Shown here: one piece after another, positions 33,441 through 41,900 of the stretch | How the letters are laid out: each line of letters opens with the position of its first letter | How positions within the stretch are numbered: position 1 is the stretch's first letter | Source: an uncultured delta proteobacterium | GTDB lineage: Bacteria; Myxococcota_A; Polyangia; Polyangiales; Polyangiaceae | DNA: 64,000 bases | Direction: 5' to 3' | NCBI GenBank assembly: GCA_903892415.1 | Contig: CAITIQ010000577.1 | Span: forward strand, 1 to 64,000 | Position numbers and translations under genes: made by a program | The notes under the pieces: generated by a model | The model's input: the letters and a program-made list of their open reading frames with translations, nothing else | Told to the model about the DNA's origin: nothing | Databases searched by the model: none

Positions 33441-35003
33441 CTATCCCGGTGAAAGCGTTGATGACGTTGACGTAGCCTCGCGCAGCGCCGCGAGCAGCGC
33501 CCGCGCATCGGCGTAACGACCATCAGGCGAAAAGGCCAGGCAACGTTCGGCGATGACGGCCAGCGTTGGCAGCGTCGTTGCCACCACGGCGCGCGCGGCC
33601 TCCGCACGACGAAACGCTGGGGTCGCCGCATCCAGGCCGAAGCCGTTGGCCAACTCCACCAGCAATAGACCGAAGGCGTAGACGTCGACGCGCGCATCCA
33701 CCTCCCCTCCCGCCGCCTGCTCCGGCGCCATGTAGCGCGGCGTGCCGAGCACCCAGCCGGACTTTGTATGCGCAGCCGAAACCGTGGAACGCTGCTCGGC
33801 CGCTGCCGCCCCGCGCGCCAAACCGAAGTCCACCAACTTGGGCGTGCCATCGGCGGCGATCATCACGTTCTCCGGCTTTAGGTCGCGGTGGATCACGCCA
33901 CGTTCGTGAGCCGCCGCTAGACCGCTGGCGATGGCGAGCGAAAGCCGCTCAGCCTCTTTCACGCCGACGAAACCGCGCTCGATGCGCGCGCGCAGCGTCT
34001 CTCCGAGCACAAGCTCCAGGGCGATAAACGGCGGGTTGATCTCCCCGAGCTCATACACGGTGGCCACGTTGGGATGCGTCACCGTTGCAGCCATGCGGGC
34101 TTCGCGGAAGAAGCGCGCGCGCCGGGTGGGGTCGGCGGCCAAGTGAGCCGGCAACAACTTGAGCGCGACCTCGCGCCCGAGCCGCTGATCCAAAGCCCGA
34201 TAGACCACGCCCATCCCGCCCTCACCGAGCTTCTGGCCCAGAATAAAGGCGCCCACTTGCGCGCCCGACGGCAAAGCAAGCAGCCCTTGCGGTAGAGCGT
34301 TTACCGCAGGCGCTGGAGCGTGCGCCACGGCCCGCAATAGCTCGTTGGTGTCGCCGCCCATCGCTTGGAAGGATGGGCCTGGCGGCGCAGGCGAACCGTA
34401 GGGCGAGAGCATCACCGGCCAAGGCGGAGGCGGCGCGGGTTCCCCCTGGAACATCGTCGCCAGTGAAAGCACGCCGACTATGAAGCTCGCGCCCAAGCCC
34501 GTAAACACATTGCCCATCGACGAACGGCCATCAAAGAAGACGAGCAAGAGCCCGGCCGCACCGAACAACCCGAGGATGCTGCCAAAGATGCGAAAGCCTG
34601 CCCGCAGCTCGCGTTTGGAGGGTTCTTCGCCGCGGGTCGGTACGAGCAACAAGCTCACCGCCACTGCTCCTAGCAGCAGACCAGGGAGCAGGTACCAGAG
34701 GTGGGTCTCCGCGGTTGGCGAAAAGACGTGGGTCTTACCGGCGTAGGTAGAGGCAAACGGCTTCACAAAAGGCTTCGCCGATAGTGCGGCAGCGCTCGGT
34801 AAAGCCAACAGTGCGGCAAGCCACGTAGAGCCCTTGGCCGCGGCGAAGAAGAGCGCGGCTCCGGCGGTTAGACCGCTGACGATACCGGCGACCAACGAGA
34901 CATCGCGGGTGTCGTTGGAGAGCAAGATGAACAAGCTCCAAGCGCTGGCCGTGAGCGCGCTGACGCCCGCCGCCGCCCACGGAATAAGCTGAGCCCGCGT
35001 CAT
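33441..35003 (-). CDS. Membrane Ser/Thr protein kinase, kinase domain C-terminal
   Basis: 520 residues from ATG 35003 (the reading upstream of it lies in the sigma gene's end). About the first 190 residues hold six or so membrane helices. The kinase domain follows at about 245-505 with every key motif: KLGEGGMGVVYRALDQRLG, the VALK lysine, HRDLKPENV, DFG, and GTPRYMAPEQ. Hanks-type kinases usually have the kinase first and the membrane segment later; here the order is reversed. Nineteen bases downstream of the sigma gene, so it likely acts on or is controlled by that sigma factor. Confidence 0.9.
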   Translation of the reverse strand: MTRAQLIPWAAAGVSALTASAWSLFILLSNDTRDVSLVAGIVSGLTAGAALFFAAAKGSTWLAALLALPSAAALSAKPFVKPFASTYAGKTHVFSPTAETHLWYLLPGLLLGAVAVSLLLVPTRGEEPSKRELRAGFRIFGSILGLFGAAGLLLVFFDGRSSMGNVFTGLGASFIVGVLSLATMFQGEPAPPPPWPVMLSPYGSPAPPGPSFQAMGGDTNELLRAVAHAPAPAVNALPQGLLALPSGAQVGAFILGQKLGEGGMGVVYRALDQRLGREVALKLLPAHLAADPTRRARFFREARMAATVTHPNVATVYELGEINPPFIALELVLGETLRARIERGFVGVKEAERLSLAIASGLAAAHERGVIHRDLKPENVMIAADGTPKLVDFGLARGAAAAEQRSTVSAAHTKSGWVLGTPRYMAPEQAAGGEVDARVDVYAFGLLLVELANGFGLDAATPAFRRAEAARAVVATTLPTLAVIAERCLAFSPDGRYADARALLAALREATSTSSTLSPG

Positions 35004-35022
35004 TCTGTACGACGGCCCGAGC

Positions 35023-35637
35023 TCATGCGTCGCCCCGCTCAGCGCGTTTGCGCAGCAGCCCCTCGCGTTCGGCGCGCGCGCGGATCTCGAGCTTGAGCCG
35101 CTCAAAGCGCTTGCGCAACGCGGCCGCGCGCTTGCTGACTTCGGCCTCGCTGGCCGCCTCTCCGCTCAGCACGCGGGCGATTTCGGCGTAGCTCATCTGA
35201 CGATCGATGCGCAGCACCAGGAGCTCACGATCTTCATCCGCCAGCTCCTCGCGAATGCGCGCAACGCCGTCGCGCACCTGGGTGGAGAGGAAGGTGGCGG
35301 TGGTTGAGCGAAGTTGTTCGGCCAGCGCCGAGATGGGCCCAAGGTCCGAGAGCGCGGCGCGCCTGCGCGCATAGGGATCACGCCGCACGCGCTCGGCCGC
35401 GTGACGTGCGAGCGTATAGGCCCAGGTTCGAAAGCTCGACTGCGCGCGAAAGCCCGGTAAGCCACGCCAAAGGTCCTCGCAAAACTGCGAGAAGGCGTCC
35501 TCGGCGTTGCTCGGTCCGACGGCCACCAAGAAGCCGAGGATCTCCGGGCCATAACCGCGCAAACCGAGCGAGGCCGCTTCAGCGAAGCGACCGCGTCGAA
35601 TCGCCTCCGAGACGCCGAGCTCCACCGCTTCTTGCAC
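35023..35637 (-). CDS. ECF-like sigma-70 family factor
   Basis: 204 residues from GTG 35637. Region 2 is visible as AEDAFSQFCEDLWRGLPGFR and SSFRTWAYTLARHAAERVRR; region 4 as DEDRELLVLRIDRQMSYAEI with a following HTH and Arg/Lys-rich end. It belongs with the group of myxobacterial sigma factors encoded beside Ser/Thr kinases. Only 21 bases after the Sel1 lipoprotein gene and 19 before the kinase gene, so all three are probably co-transcribed. Confidence 0.82.
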   Translation of the reverse strand: MQEAVELGVSEAIRRGRFAEAASLGLRGYGPEILGFLVAVGPSNAEDAFSQFCEDLWRGLPGFRAQSSFRTWAYTLARHAAERVRRDPYARRRAALSDLGPISALAEQLRSTTATFLSTQVRDGVARIREELADEDRELLVLRIDRQMSYAEIARVLSGEAASEAEVSKRAAALRKRFERLKLEIRARAEREGLLRKRAERGDA

Positions 35638-35658
35638 ACGCGCAGTCTAGTCACAGCG

Positions 35659-36444
35659 CTACGGAAGCTCACGCAGCTTTTCGCAAGCGCTCTTCTGACC
35701 CAGCGTACAGGCCTTCTGCAACAAGGTCTTGGCCTTGGCCAGGTCCTTGCGCGTGCCTTGATCGCCGTGCAAGTAGGCCGCTGCTATCCCGATGCAACCG
35801 AGGCCGTCATCGAGCTCGCAGGCCTTCTCGAGCAACGCAATTCGCTTGGGATCGCGGGTCGGTAGGTTGAGCCCAAGCGAACGGCAACCGCCGCCGGCCT
35901 TCATATCGCAGGCCTTGGTGAAGGCCGAGTTCGCCGCGGGGATGTCTTTGGGCAGGCCACGTCCGTCGTCGAGCGCCCGCCCGTACATCTCGCAACCGAA
36001 GGCCGAACCGAGTTCGCAGGCTTTCTTCTGCAAGGTCGCCCCCTTCGCCTCGTCTTTGCTACGGCCTTCGCGACCGAGGAAGATACGACTGCCAGCGTTG
36101 GCGCACGCCTCGGCGTTGCCGGCCTCACAAGCCTGCTCGTCGCGGTCTGCGGCCGATTGGGTAGGCAGGCTGGACTCTGGACTGAGCTTGCGTCCGCTCG
36201 TGTCAGCTCCCGCACTAGGAGGGCGCTTGGGGCCGTCGCCCATGGCCATTTCGCAGATGTTCGAGCACGACGCGAAGCTCATCTCGATGCTGGCCAAGCA
36301 GCTGGCGTTGCCCGCGCAGGCCGCTTGGTCCTCGGCTTTGATCTTGTCGCAAGCGTTCATGCACTTCTCGAGTTTGCTCTTGCAGCCCGAAGCGGCGCAG
36401 AGGGAGAGAAGGGCGGCGAATACGGTGGTTTGAATCTTGATCAT
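35659..36444 (-). CDS. Sel1-repeat lipoprotein
   Basis: 261 residues. Lipobox CAASGC, then a Cys-rich stretch (CMNACDKIKAEDQAACAG), then at least four Sel1-like repeats: EACANAGSRIFLGREGRS, CEMYGRALDDGRGLPKD, CRSLGLNLPTRDPKR, and CIGIAAAYLHGDQGTRKD. Each repeat pair contains Cys residues that may form disulfides outside the cytoplasm. Sel1 proteins are scaffolds for signalling complexes; the operon with a sigma factor and a kinase suggests an envelope-sensing branch. Confidence 0.85.
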   Translation of the reverse strand: MIKIQTTVFAALLSLCAASGCKSKLEKCMNACDKIKAEDQAACAGNASCLASIEMSFASCSNICEMAMGDGPKRPPSAGADTSGRKLSPESSLPTQSAADRDEQACEAGNAEACANAGSRIFLGREGRSKDEAKGATLQKKACELGSAFGCEMYGRALDDGRGLPKDIPAANSAFTKACDMKAGGGCRSLGLNLPTRDPKRIALLEKACELDDGLGCIGIAAAYLHGDQGTRKDLAKAKTLLQKACTLGQKSACEKLRELP

Positions 36445-36523
36445 GGCTCTCCTGAGAGCGCCCTTTGCTTGGGCGTACGGGGTAGAGCCGGCTCAAACCG
36501 GTTGTGACAAAGATTGTTGGGCT

Positions 36524-36556
36524 ATCGCGACTTCGCGTCTGTGGCGCGCTCGCGAT
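36524..36556. terminator. Inverted repeat downstream of Cys-rich lipoprotein gene
   Basis: ATCGCGA at 36524-36530 pairs with TCGCGAT at 36550-36556 with a 19-base spacer, just past the stop of the minus-strand gene at 36572. A weak terminator or an operator for the Sel1 operon; only the repeat itself is certain. Confidence 0.3.
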
Positions 36557-36571
36557 GGTGCGGACCGAGCT

Positions 36572-37351
36572 TCAGGGGCAGCTCGTCCCGCAGGCGAAGC
36601 CATTCCCTCCGCAAGAGCTCAGCTGGCCAACGTTGCATTCGACGTCACATCCGCCGCCCGCGCACTGAACCACGCACGGACCGTCACACTGGATGACGCA
36701 ACCACCGCCGCCGCAGCCAATCACACAGAAGTCCGCGTTGCAGCTCTGATTGCAGCCACCACCGGGACAGCGCAACTCGCAGTAGGCGTCGGCCTGACAA
36801 GCCTGTTCACAACCGCCTCCCCCGCACGAGGAGAAGCAGGTTTCGCCCTCGCAGGTCTGCGCGCAACCACCACCTTGGCAGGCCTGACTGCAGGCGACGG
36901 CGTCCTCGCAAGACTGGTCGCAGCCGCCACCTTGGCAGCCTTGTTGGCAGGAGTCGCCTGGGTTGCAGCTCTGCATGCAACCGCCACCTTGGCAGGTCTC
37001 GACGGAACCACCGCCTGCTGCGCCGGCACCGCTGGTGGTTCCACCCGACGGATCGCCGCCGAAGCCGGTGCCACTCGTCTGTGCGCTCGACGTCGACGAA
37101 TCCCCGCCGAAGCCAGGTCCAGTGGACTGTGCGCTCGAGGTCGATGCATCCCCGCCGAAGCCCGAGGTCGTCGAGGTCGTCCCATTGGAGGTCGTCCCAT
37201 TGGAGGTCGTTCCGCTGGAGCTGCTTCCCCCGGAGGCAGAATCTCCACCCGTCGCGTCGTCTACCACCACCTTTGCGCTGCAAGCAGCGAGCAGCAACAG
37301 CGCAGCGGTGGAGAGGCGCACAGAGCCGAAGACGGACGTGGAGGCCAACAT
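36572..37351 (-). CDS. Cys/Gly-repeat lipoprotein
   Basis: 259 residues. ATG 37351 gives lipobox LLLAAC. A Ser/Thr/Gly linker with tandem GTTSNGTTSNGTT and two FGGDxSTSSAQ blocks spans about residues 35-105. The C-terminal 150 residues are repeats of the form CQGGGCxQSCxxxxxC (for example CQQGCQGGGCDQSC and CVIGCGGGGCVIQC), about 36 Cys in all. Likely a disulfide-laced surface stalk; no enzyme motif. Short repeats of this kind expand and contract easily. Confidence 0.82.
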   Translation of the reverse strand: MLASTSVFGSVRLSTAALLLLAACSAKVVVDDATGGDSASGGSSSSGTTSNGTTSNGTTSTTSGFGGDASTSSAQSTGPGFGGDSSTSSAQTSGTGFGGDPSGGTTSGAGAAGGGSVETCQGGGCMQSCNPGDSCQQGCQGGGCDQSCEDAVACSQACQGGGCAQTCEGETCFSSCGGGGCEQACQADAYCELRCPGGGCNQSCNADFCVIGCGGGGCVIQCDGPCVVQCAGGGCDVECNVGQLSSCGGNGFACGTSCP

Positions 37352-37412
37352 GCCGCAGAGGATCGCAGAAGGAAGCAGACGGGACAAGAGATCGCCCAAC
37401 CTCCCAAGCGAC

Positions 37413-37922
37413 TCAGTCGAGCGCCCGCAACTCGTCGTCGAGCCGAGCGTCCAACGCGTCGGGCAATGGCTGAGCTCCATTCGTGGCGGCTGGCCGCGCG
37501 CGCGCCGCTTTGCGCGCGGAGGCGCGCAGCCAGCGCCGAACCTTGAAGCCAACGCCTACACCTACAATCAGCGTCAGCGCGATCAGCCCCAAACTCGCGG
37601 CTCCAAGCGCCGCCGAGCTCGACTGCGCGCGAACCCGTTCGCCGTAGCGCGCCACCATGTCCGTCTCGATCGCGCTCGCACTCTCACCCTGCATCAACCG
37701 CTCCCGGATCTCCGCGCGCAACGCGTCGGGAGCCGCGCCACCGTGAATATCCAGCGTTTGATTCCAACAACAGGGCGCCACCAGCCGACCAAGCAGCTCC
37801 TTTTCGCCTGGCGCCGCTTGTAGCGAATCAACGTGGGTAGCCGCATGGTCCTCGGCCGACGCCGCACGAGGAACGGCCACAGCGAGTGAGAGCCCGAGAG
37901 CGATCCAAAGCCAGCGTTTCAT
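37413..37922 (-). CDS. ccmH: CcmH/CycL-like cytochrome c maturation protein
   Basis: 169 residues from ATG 37922. Signal peptide ending AASAED; then LVAPCCWNQTLDIHGG, where CCWNQ replaces the usual CxxC (CRCQNQ-like) motif; RERLMQGESASAIETDMVAR is the family helix pair; one membrane helix (LGLIALTLIVGVGVGFKV) closes the periplasmic part. CcmH reduces apocytochrome c before haem attachment. The rest of the ccm set is not in the window. The adjacent-Cys version may change its redox behaviour. Confidence 0.78.
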   Translation of the reverse strand: MKRWLWIALGLSLAVAVPRAASAEDHAATHVDSLQAAPGEKELLGRLVAPCCWNQTLDIHGGAAPDALRAEIRERLMQGESASAIETDMVARYGERVRAQSSSAALGAASLGLIALTLIVGVGVGFKVRRWLRASARKAARARPAATNGAQPLPDALDARLDDELRALD

Positions 37923-37999
37923 GACTGGACGAAGCTTGGACCCCAACCGGGTCACGCGCTACCCCTGCGACCACATGCCGCAGCGAAGGTCTGCGCAGG

Positions 38000-38881
38000 T
38001 CACTGATAGTTCTGATTCGACCAATTATCAGTAAAGCCGCAGGCTACTTTTGAGTAGGCGCCGGTCATCGCCAAGTAGTGGCCCATACCCTGCTCACCGG
38101 TAAACTTCTCGCTATACATCATTGCCTGGCAATAGCCGATTTGGTCTGGGTTGAAGCCGAGGCACTCGTTCTGCGTGGCTTCTCCGCACATTCCAAAAGA
38201 AGAGTGTGGGCCGTTCATCTCGTCGATGGCCACTTGTTGATCGGCGCAAGCCTCGCCTTCGGTCCAGCGCGCAAGCGGCGGTTTGCCCTCCCAGTCGCGG
38301 TAGGCGTTGACGTAGTGAACGCACTTGTCCTGCGGACTGGCCCCAGCGGCTGGCGGCGCAATCGGCCCGCGCCCCACGGTGCAAACATTGAGACAGGTCG
38401 CGTAGGCGGTGCACTCCGAGTCGGCGGCGCAGGCGCCAAAGTTACCGCCGCCGAAGCTATTGCTATATCCGGGCGAGTTGAAGTCGAACGCGGCCATCTC
38501 CATGCAGGCAGCGTCCATCACGCCGCTGGCGCAAAACTCGCCGCAACTAAACTGGCAGATACCGAAACCACAGGCGCATTGATTGAGGGTCTCAGCGTAT
38601 TTGGCCACCCCGGCCGGGTGGAGCGCTTCACAGCAGGGGCTACAGCTGTCGTAAGCGTCACCGGTGCACTCAGGCTCACCCGGACCTGTGCTGCTGCTAC
38701 CACCCGTCGGTTGCACGCTCGACGAACTCGATCCGCCGGCGTTCGACAGGCCCGTGCCGTTCGCGCCCGAGCCACCGCCGCCATCACTGCCGGCCTCGCT
38801 CGCGGCTTCGTCCTCGCAACCGAGCACGAGGAAGCAGAGAGCTAGCGCACCAAGGAGGCTCGAACGCGAATGCGTGTTCAT
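38000..38881 (-). CDS. Cys-rich lipoprotein with a CAP/SCP-like C-terminus
   Basis: 293 residues. ATG 38881 gives lipobox FLVLGC, then a Gly/Ser spacer. A Cys-rich middle (CCEALHPAGVAKYAETLNQC, then CGFGICQFSCGEFC) is followed by a CAP-like module: CVHYVNAYRDWEGKPPLARW, then ACADQQVAIDEMN, a PHSSFG and a final MGHYLAMTGAYSKVACGF. CAP domains are secreted and bind or cleave peptides and lipids. The assignment rests on motif order (helix, H in PHSS, GHY). Confidence 0.65.
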   Translation of the reverse strand: MNTHSRSSLLGALALCFLVLGCEDEAASEAGSDGGGGSGANGTGLSNAGGSSSSSVQPTGGSSSTGPGEPECTGDAYDSCSPCCEALHPAGVAKYAETLNQCACGFGICQFSCGEFCASGVMDAACMEMAAFDFNSPGYSNSFGGGNFGACAADSECTAYATCLNVCTVGRGPIAPPAAGASPQDKCVHYVNAYRDWEGKPPLARWTEGEACADQQVAIDEMNGPHSSFGMCGEATQNECLGFNPDQIGYCQAMMYSEKFTGEQGMGHYLAMTGAYSKVACGFTDNWSNQNYQ

Positions 38882-39072
38882 CGACCGATCAAAGCGCATA
38901 TGCATCGGCCGCGCTATTGGACAGGATCGCGTCCAGGCTGCGCGCCGACCCAAACCAACGTTGGGTGCTGATCGACGCTGAACGCGGACGGGTCATTCCG
39001 CCGAAGGTTGCTCTGCGCCTCCAGCGAGTCATTCGGAGTCGGCACGGTAGCCTCAGTGAGGCAGATTGGTGC

Positions 39073-39624
39073 TCAGTCGAACGGCGCCGCGAGCAGCTTG
39101 CCGCTCGACTCGAGCAGCTGCTCGATGCGCCCCTTGGTGGCCTCCCAATCCAACTCGGACGAGGTACGGAGCTTGTTGCTCTCGGTCTCCAGCTCCAAGC
39201 GGCGCGCCTCGAGATCGACAATCGCGGTATCCATCGTTTTGCGTGCCTCGCCTTTACGGCTTTGCACTTTGACTTTGAGCAGCTTGATGCGGTTCTCGAG
39301 GTTGGCAATCGCCTCATTTAGCAGCACTTGATAGCCGCTTTCCTGCTCGTTCTGCAGCGCCTCGGCCTCCGCCTTGCTGGCGTCGACGCGTGCATCGGCA
39401 GTGTTCTTCTCCGCGGTTCGCTCGGCCTCGCGTACGTCGAGGGCGGCTTGCTGCTTGGCCTTCTCCACATCGATCGCGCCGTTGAAGATGGTGGCGCTCA
39501 CTTCCCGTTTTGTGGCCTCGGCCTCCTTGCGTTGCGCGTAGGCGTCGTCGCAGCCAGTCACCAGCAGCAACGCGCTGGTACAACCGATGAGCACAGCGTT
39601 TCTATGGGTCTTCTCGATAGTCAT
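39073..39624 (-). CDS. Coiled-coil lipoprotein
   Basis: 183 residues. Lipobox LLVTGC, then a long charged helix for nearly the whole mature part (KREVSATIFNGAIDVEKAKQ, then LENRIKLLKVKVQSRKGEAR, then DWEATKGRIEQLLESSGK). Heptad spacing suggests a parallel coiled coil. It follows the zinc-ribbon gene by 36 bases on the same strand, so the two may act together at the inner membrane or periplasm. Confidence 0.75.
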   Translation of the reverse strand: MTIEKTHRNAVLIGCTSALLLVTGCDDAYAQRKEAEATKREVSATIFNGAIDVEKAKQQAALDVREAERTAEKNTADARVDASKAEAEALQNEQESGYQVLLNEAIANLENRIKLLKVKVQSRKGEARKTMDTAIVDLEARRLELETESNKLRTSSELDWEATKGRIEQLLESSGKLLAAPFD

Positions 39625-39660
39625 GAGGGCACTGGAGCAAGTCCGATGCCGCAACCCGGG

Positions 39661-40737
39661 TCACGGAACCAGCGTCACCTCATGGTTGGCCGTGACGCGG
39701 ATCGTGCGACTCTCACCGAGGGCGAGTTCTTGGAACTGCTCGAGCGTTTGGGCAGTGAACTCATGTTTGGCCCCGTCCTCCTCCTTGAACACCACGCGAT
39801 AAATCGCCCGGCGATCAGCGCGCTCTTTCTCCTTTGGGCCGCAGTTCTTTTCCAGGGCGACGCTATCGTCGGAGGGCCAGCGCGGGCTTTCTTCGGTGCC
39901 TGATTCAACCACGTCTCGCTCGTGCGCCCAGCGCCAAGCCTTCCAGCTGAAGTAGTCCTTGTGAACGGGCACATCCTTGTAGCGGGGCACCTCACGGTAG
40001 CGGGTCTCCGAGCAGTACTTGGTGCTGCACTTCTGATCGCCGCCGGTGCAGGTCTTGAAGCCGTTGTTGTTGGTGGTGCAACGCGTTGGCGTGGTCGTGC
40101 ACTCTTGTCCGCAGGCCACGCGTTCGCTGTAGGACTCGCGGGTGGTGCCGTCTTGCACCTTGTCGTTGTGGTGAAAGCGCTGGCCCTGATTCACCACGTC
40201 GAAGGCGTCGCTCGGCGTCTCGAAGCCCTCGCTGGCAACGATCTTGTAGCGCTCCACCAAGACCTTGTGTTCCCAGCTGCGTGCGACGATCTCGGCTCGC
40301 ACTTCGCGGGTACGCAGCACCCACGAAAAGAAGAGGATGGTCGTGAGCACGGACGCCATGACCCCCATCGCGATCGCCCAACCCCTGCCCGGCCAGTCTT
40401 TCTTTGACTTGGGCTGCGGTGCGGCCTGAGCGCCGTCGTACTTTGCCTCACGCGCAGCACCGGATTGGTCGGCTCCGCAGTTGCCACAAAGGCCGCTGTC
40501 CCGCCGTTGGTGAGAGCCGCAAAACTTGCAGGACCAGTCCGCGCCAGCCGTCGCTTGGCGAATCAGTTGTTCATCAACGACGGCCTGCGCCACAGTCGGT
40601 GCTGCGCCCTCAGGAGCGTCGTAGAACGGCTCTCCGTCCTTCGGCTTGCGGCACTGCTGACAGTCTTTGAAGCGACCGAGGTTCTCCTGCTGACAGGCAG
40701 AGCAGCGCCAACGCATCTCCACGTGAAAGACCGGCAT
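39661..40737 (-). CDS. Zinc-ribbon membrane protein with paired RanBP2-like fingers
   Basis: 358 residues. Two cytoplasmic CxxC-x10-CxxC fingers: MRWRCSACQQENLGRFKDCQ followed by QCRKPK, and DWSCKFCGSHQRRDSGLCGN followed by CG. A membrane helix (GWAIAMGVMASVLTTILFFS) and an extracytoplasmic domain with Cys pairs (CGQECTTTPTRCTT, then CTGGDQKCSTKYCSETRYRE, then YKDVPVHKDYFSWKAWRW) follow. The extracytoplasmic block resembles an uncharacterised family seen widely in bacteria. RanBP2-type fingers bind RNA or ubiquitin in eukaryotes; their bacterial role is unknown. Confidence 0.72.
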   Translation of the reverse strand: MPVFHVEMRWRCSACQQENLGRFKDCQQCRKPKDGEPFYDAPEGAAPTVAQAVVDEQLIRQATAGADWSCKFCGSHQRRDSGLCGNCGADQSGAAREAKYDGAQAAPQPKSKKDWPGRGWAIAMGVMASVLTTILFFSWVLRTREVRAEIVARSWEHKVLVERYKIVASEGFETPSDAFDVVNQGQRFHHNDKVQDGTTRESYSERVACGQECTTTPTRCTTNNNGFKTCTGGDQKCSTKYCSETRYREVPRYKDVPVHKDYFSWKAWRWAHERDVVESGTEESPRWPSDDSVALEKNCGPKEKERADRRAIYRVVFKEEDGAKHEFTAQTLEQFQELALGESRTIRVTANHEVTLVP

Positions 40738-40817
40738 GCGCGCATGGTACGCTCCGATCGTCCGCTATGAGCAAAGCTCTCGCAGAGGAGAGTGCGAACA
40801 ACCTCCCTCTCCCGGCT

Positions 40818-41900
40818 CTAACCGTGCTTGGCTGCCAACTTCACGCGGCGCAGCTCGACCTGGGCTTGCGAAGAGGCGTTGCCGCGCACGGCGAGAGCCT
40901 GCGCGTGCGCGGCCATTTCCGCGAGCAGACCCGTGGCGCGCGCGGTCTCGCCTTGAGCGAAGGCCACGTCGAACTCGTCTTGCGCTGCAGCAAACAGCGC
41001 AGCCGAACTGCCGAGCTGCGTTGCGGCAGCGCGTACCTCCTTTGCGGCGGTGCTCGCCTCCGGCAGCCTTTGCAACGCCAGGAATACCTCCACCGCGAGG
41101 CCAGCGGCGGCGATACGCTGGGCTGCGCCCATGCCCTCGCTGAGCGCGAGCGCGCGAACGGCGGACGGCTCAGCCAGCGCAAGATCACCGAGCTGCAGCG
41201 CCAAGTGCCCAAGCTCACACTCGACGCCCAGCTGCTCGAGCACGCTGTACACCTCGGTTTGGCGCAGACTCAGGAGTAGCTGTTTGGCCTCCTCGACCTG
41301 CCCAAGGTGTTGCAAGCGGCGGGCGAGGCTGCGCTGCATCGCGCTAAGCGCATGACTCGGAGCCGAAGGGCACTGAACCTTCAGCTCGATGGCCAAGCGG
41401 CTTTCTTCCACCGCCTCCTGCGAGCGCCCCATGCGCTCGTAGATCCCAGCGCGCTCAGAACAGACCCCCGCCTTCCACTCACGCCGATTCAACTGCTCGA
41501 GAAGTTGATCGGCCTGCTCAAGAACGCCGAGAACCTCCTGGAAGCCCATACGCAGCTCGTCCTTGGCGGCGTTGGCAAACAGGAGAAAGCTCATCACCAC
41601 CGTACGGGCAGCCTTCTCCTGCGAAAAGACCTCGCGGTGCTCTGGCGCTTGCGCGCGAACCATCACCCAATCGACTCGCAGCAGAGCCAGCTCACGCTCG
41701 CCGATCAACGCCAACAAGCGACTCTCACGCAAGCTGAGCTCACTCGCCCACAACACGTCCGCGGATGCCCGGGCGCTCTCCGCGAGCGGCGCGATTTGCC
41801 CGAGAGAACCGGCAAAATCCCCGCTGCGTTCGAGCCGAGTCGCCTCCTCCAGCACCGGATCACGCAGAGCGGGCGCTCCCGCCGATCGCTCGGCGCTCAT
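40818..41900 (-). CDS. TPR-type all-helical protein
   Basis: 360 residues of paired helices without a signal peptide: SERAGIYERMGRSQEAVEES, then RRLQHLGQVEEAKQLLL, then LGHLALQLGDLALAEPSAVR. This is the TPR/MalT-like solenoid. ATG overlaps the upstream redoxin stop by four bases. A cytoplasmic scaffold is likely; it has no visible catalytic part. Confidence 0.75.
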   Translation of the reverse strand: MSAERSAGAPALRDPVLEEATRLERSGDFAGSLGQIAPLAESARASADVLWASELSLRESRLLALIGERELALLRVDWVMVRAQAPEHREVFSQEKAARTVVMSFLLFANAAKDELRMGFQEVLGVLEQADQLLEQLNRREWKAGVCSERAGIYERMGRSQEAVEESRLAIELKVQCPSAPSHALSAMQRSLARRLQHLGQVEEAKQLLLSLRQTEVYSVLEQLGVECELGHLALQLGDLALAEPSAVRALALSEGMGAAQRIAAAGLAVEVFLALQRLPEASTAAKEVRAAATQLGSSAALFAAAQDEFDVAFAQGETARATGLLAEMAAHAQALAVRGNASSQAQVELRRVKLAAKHG

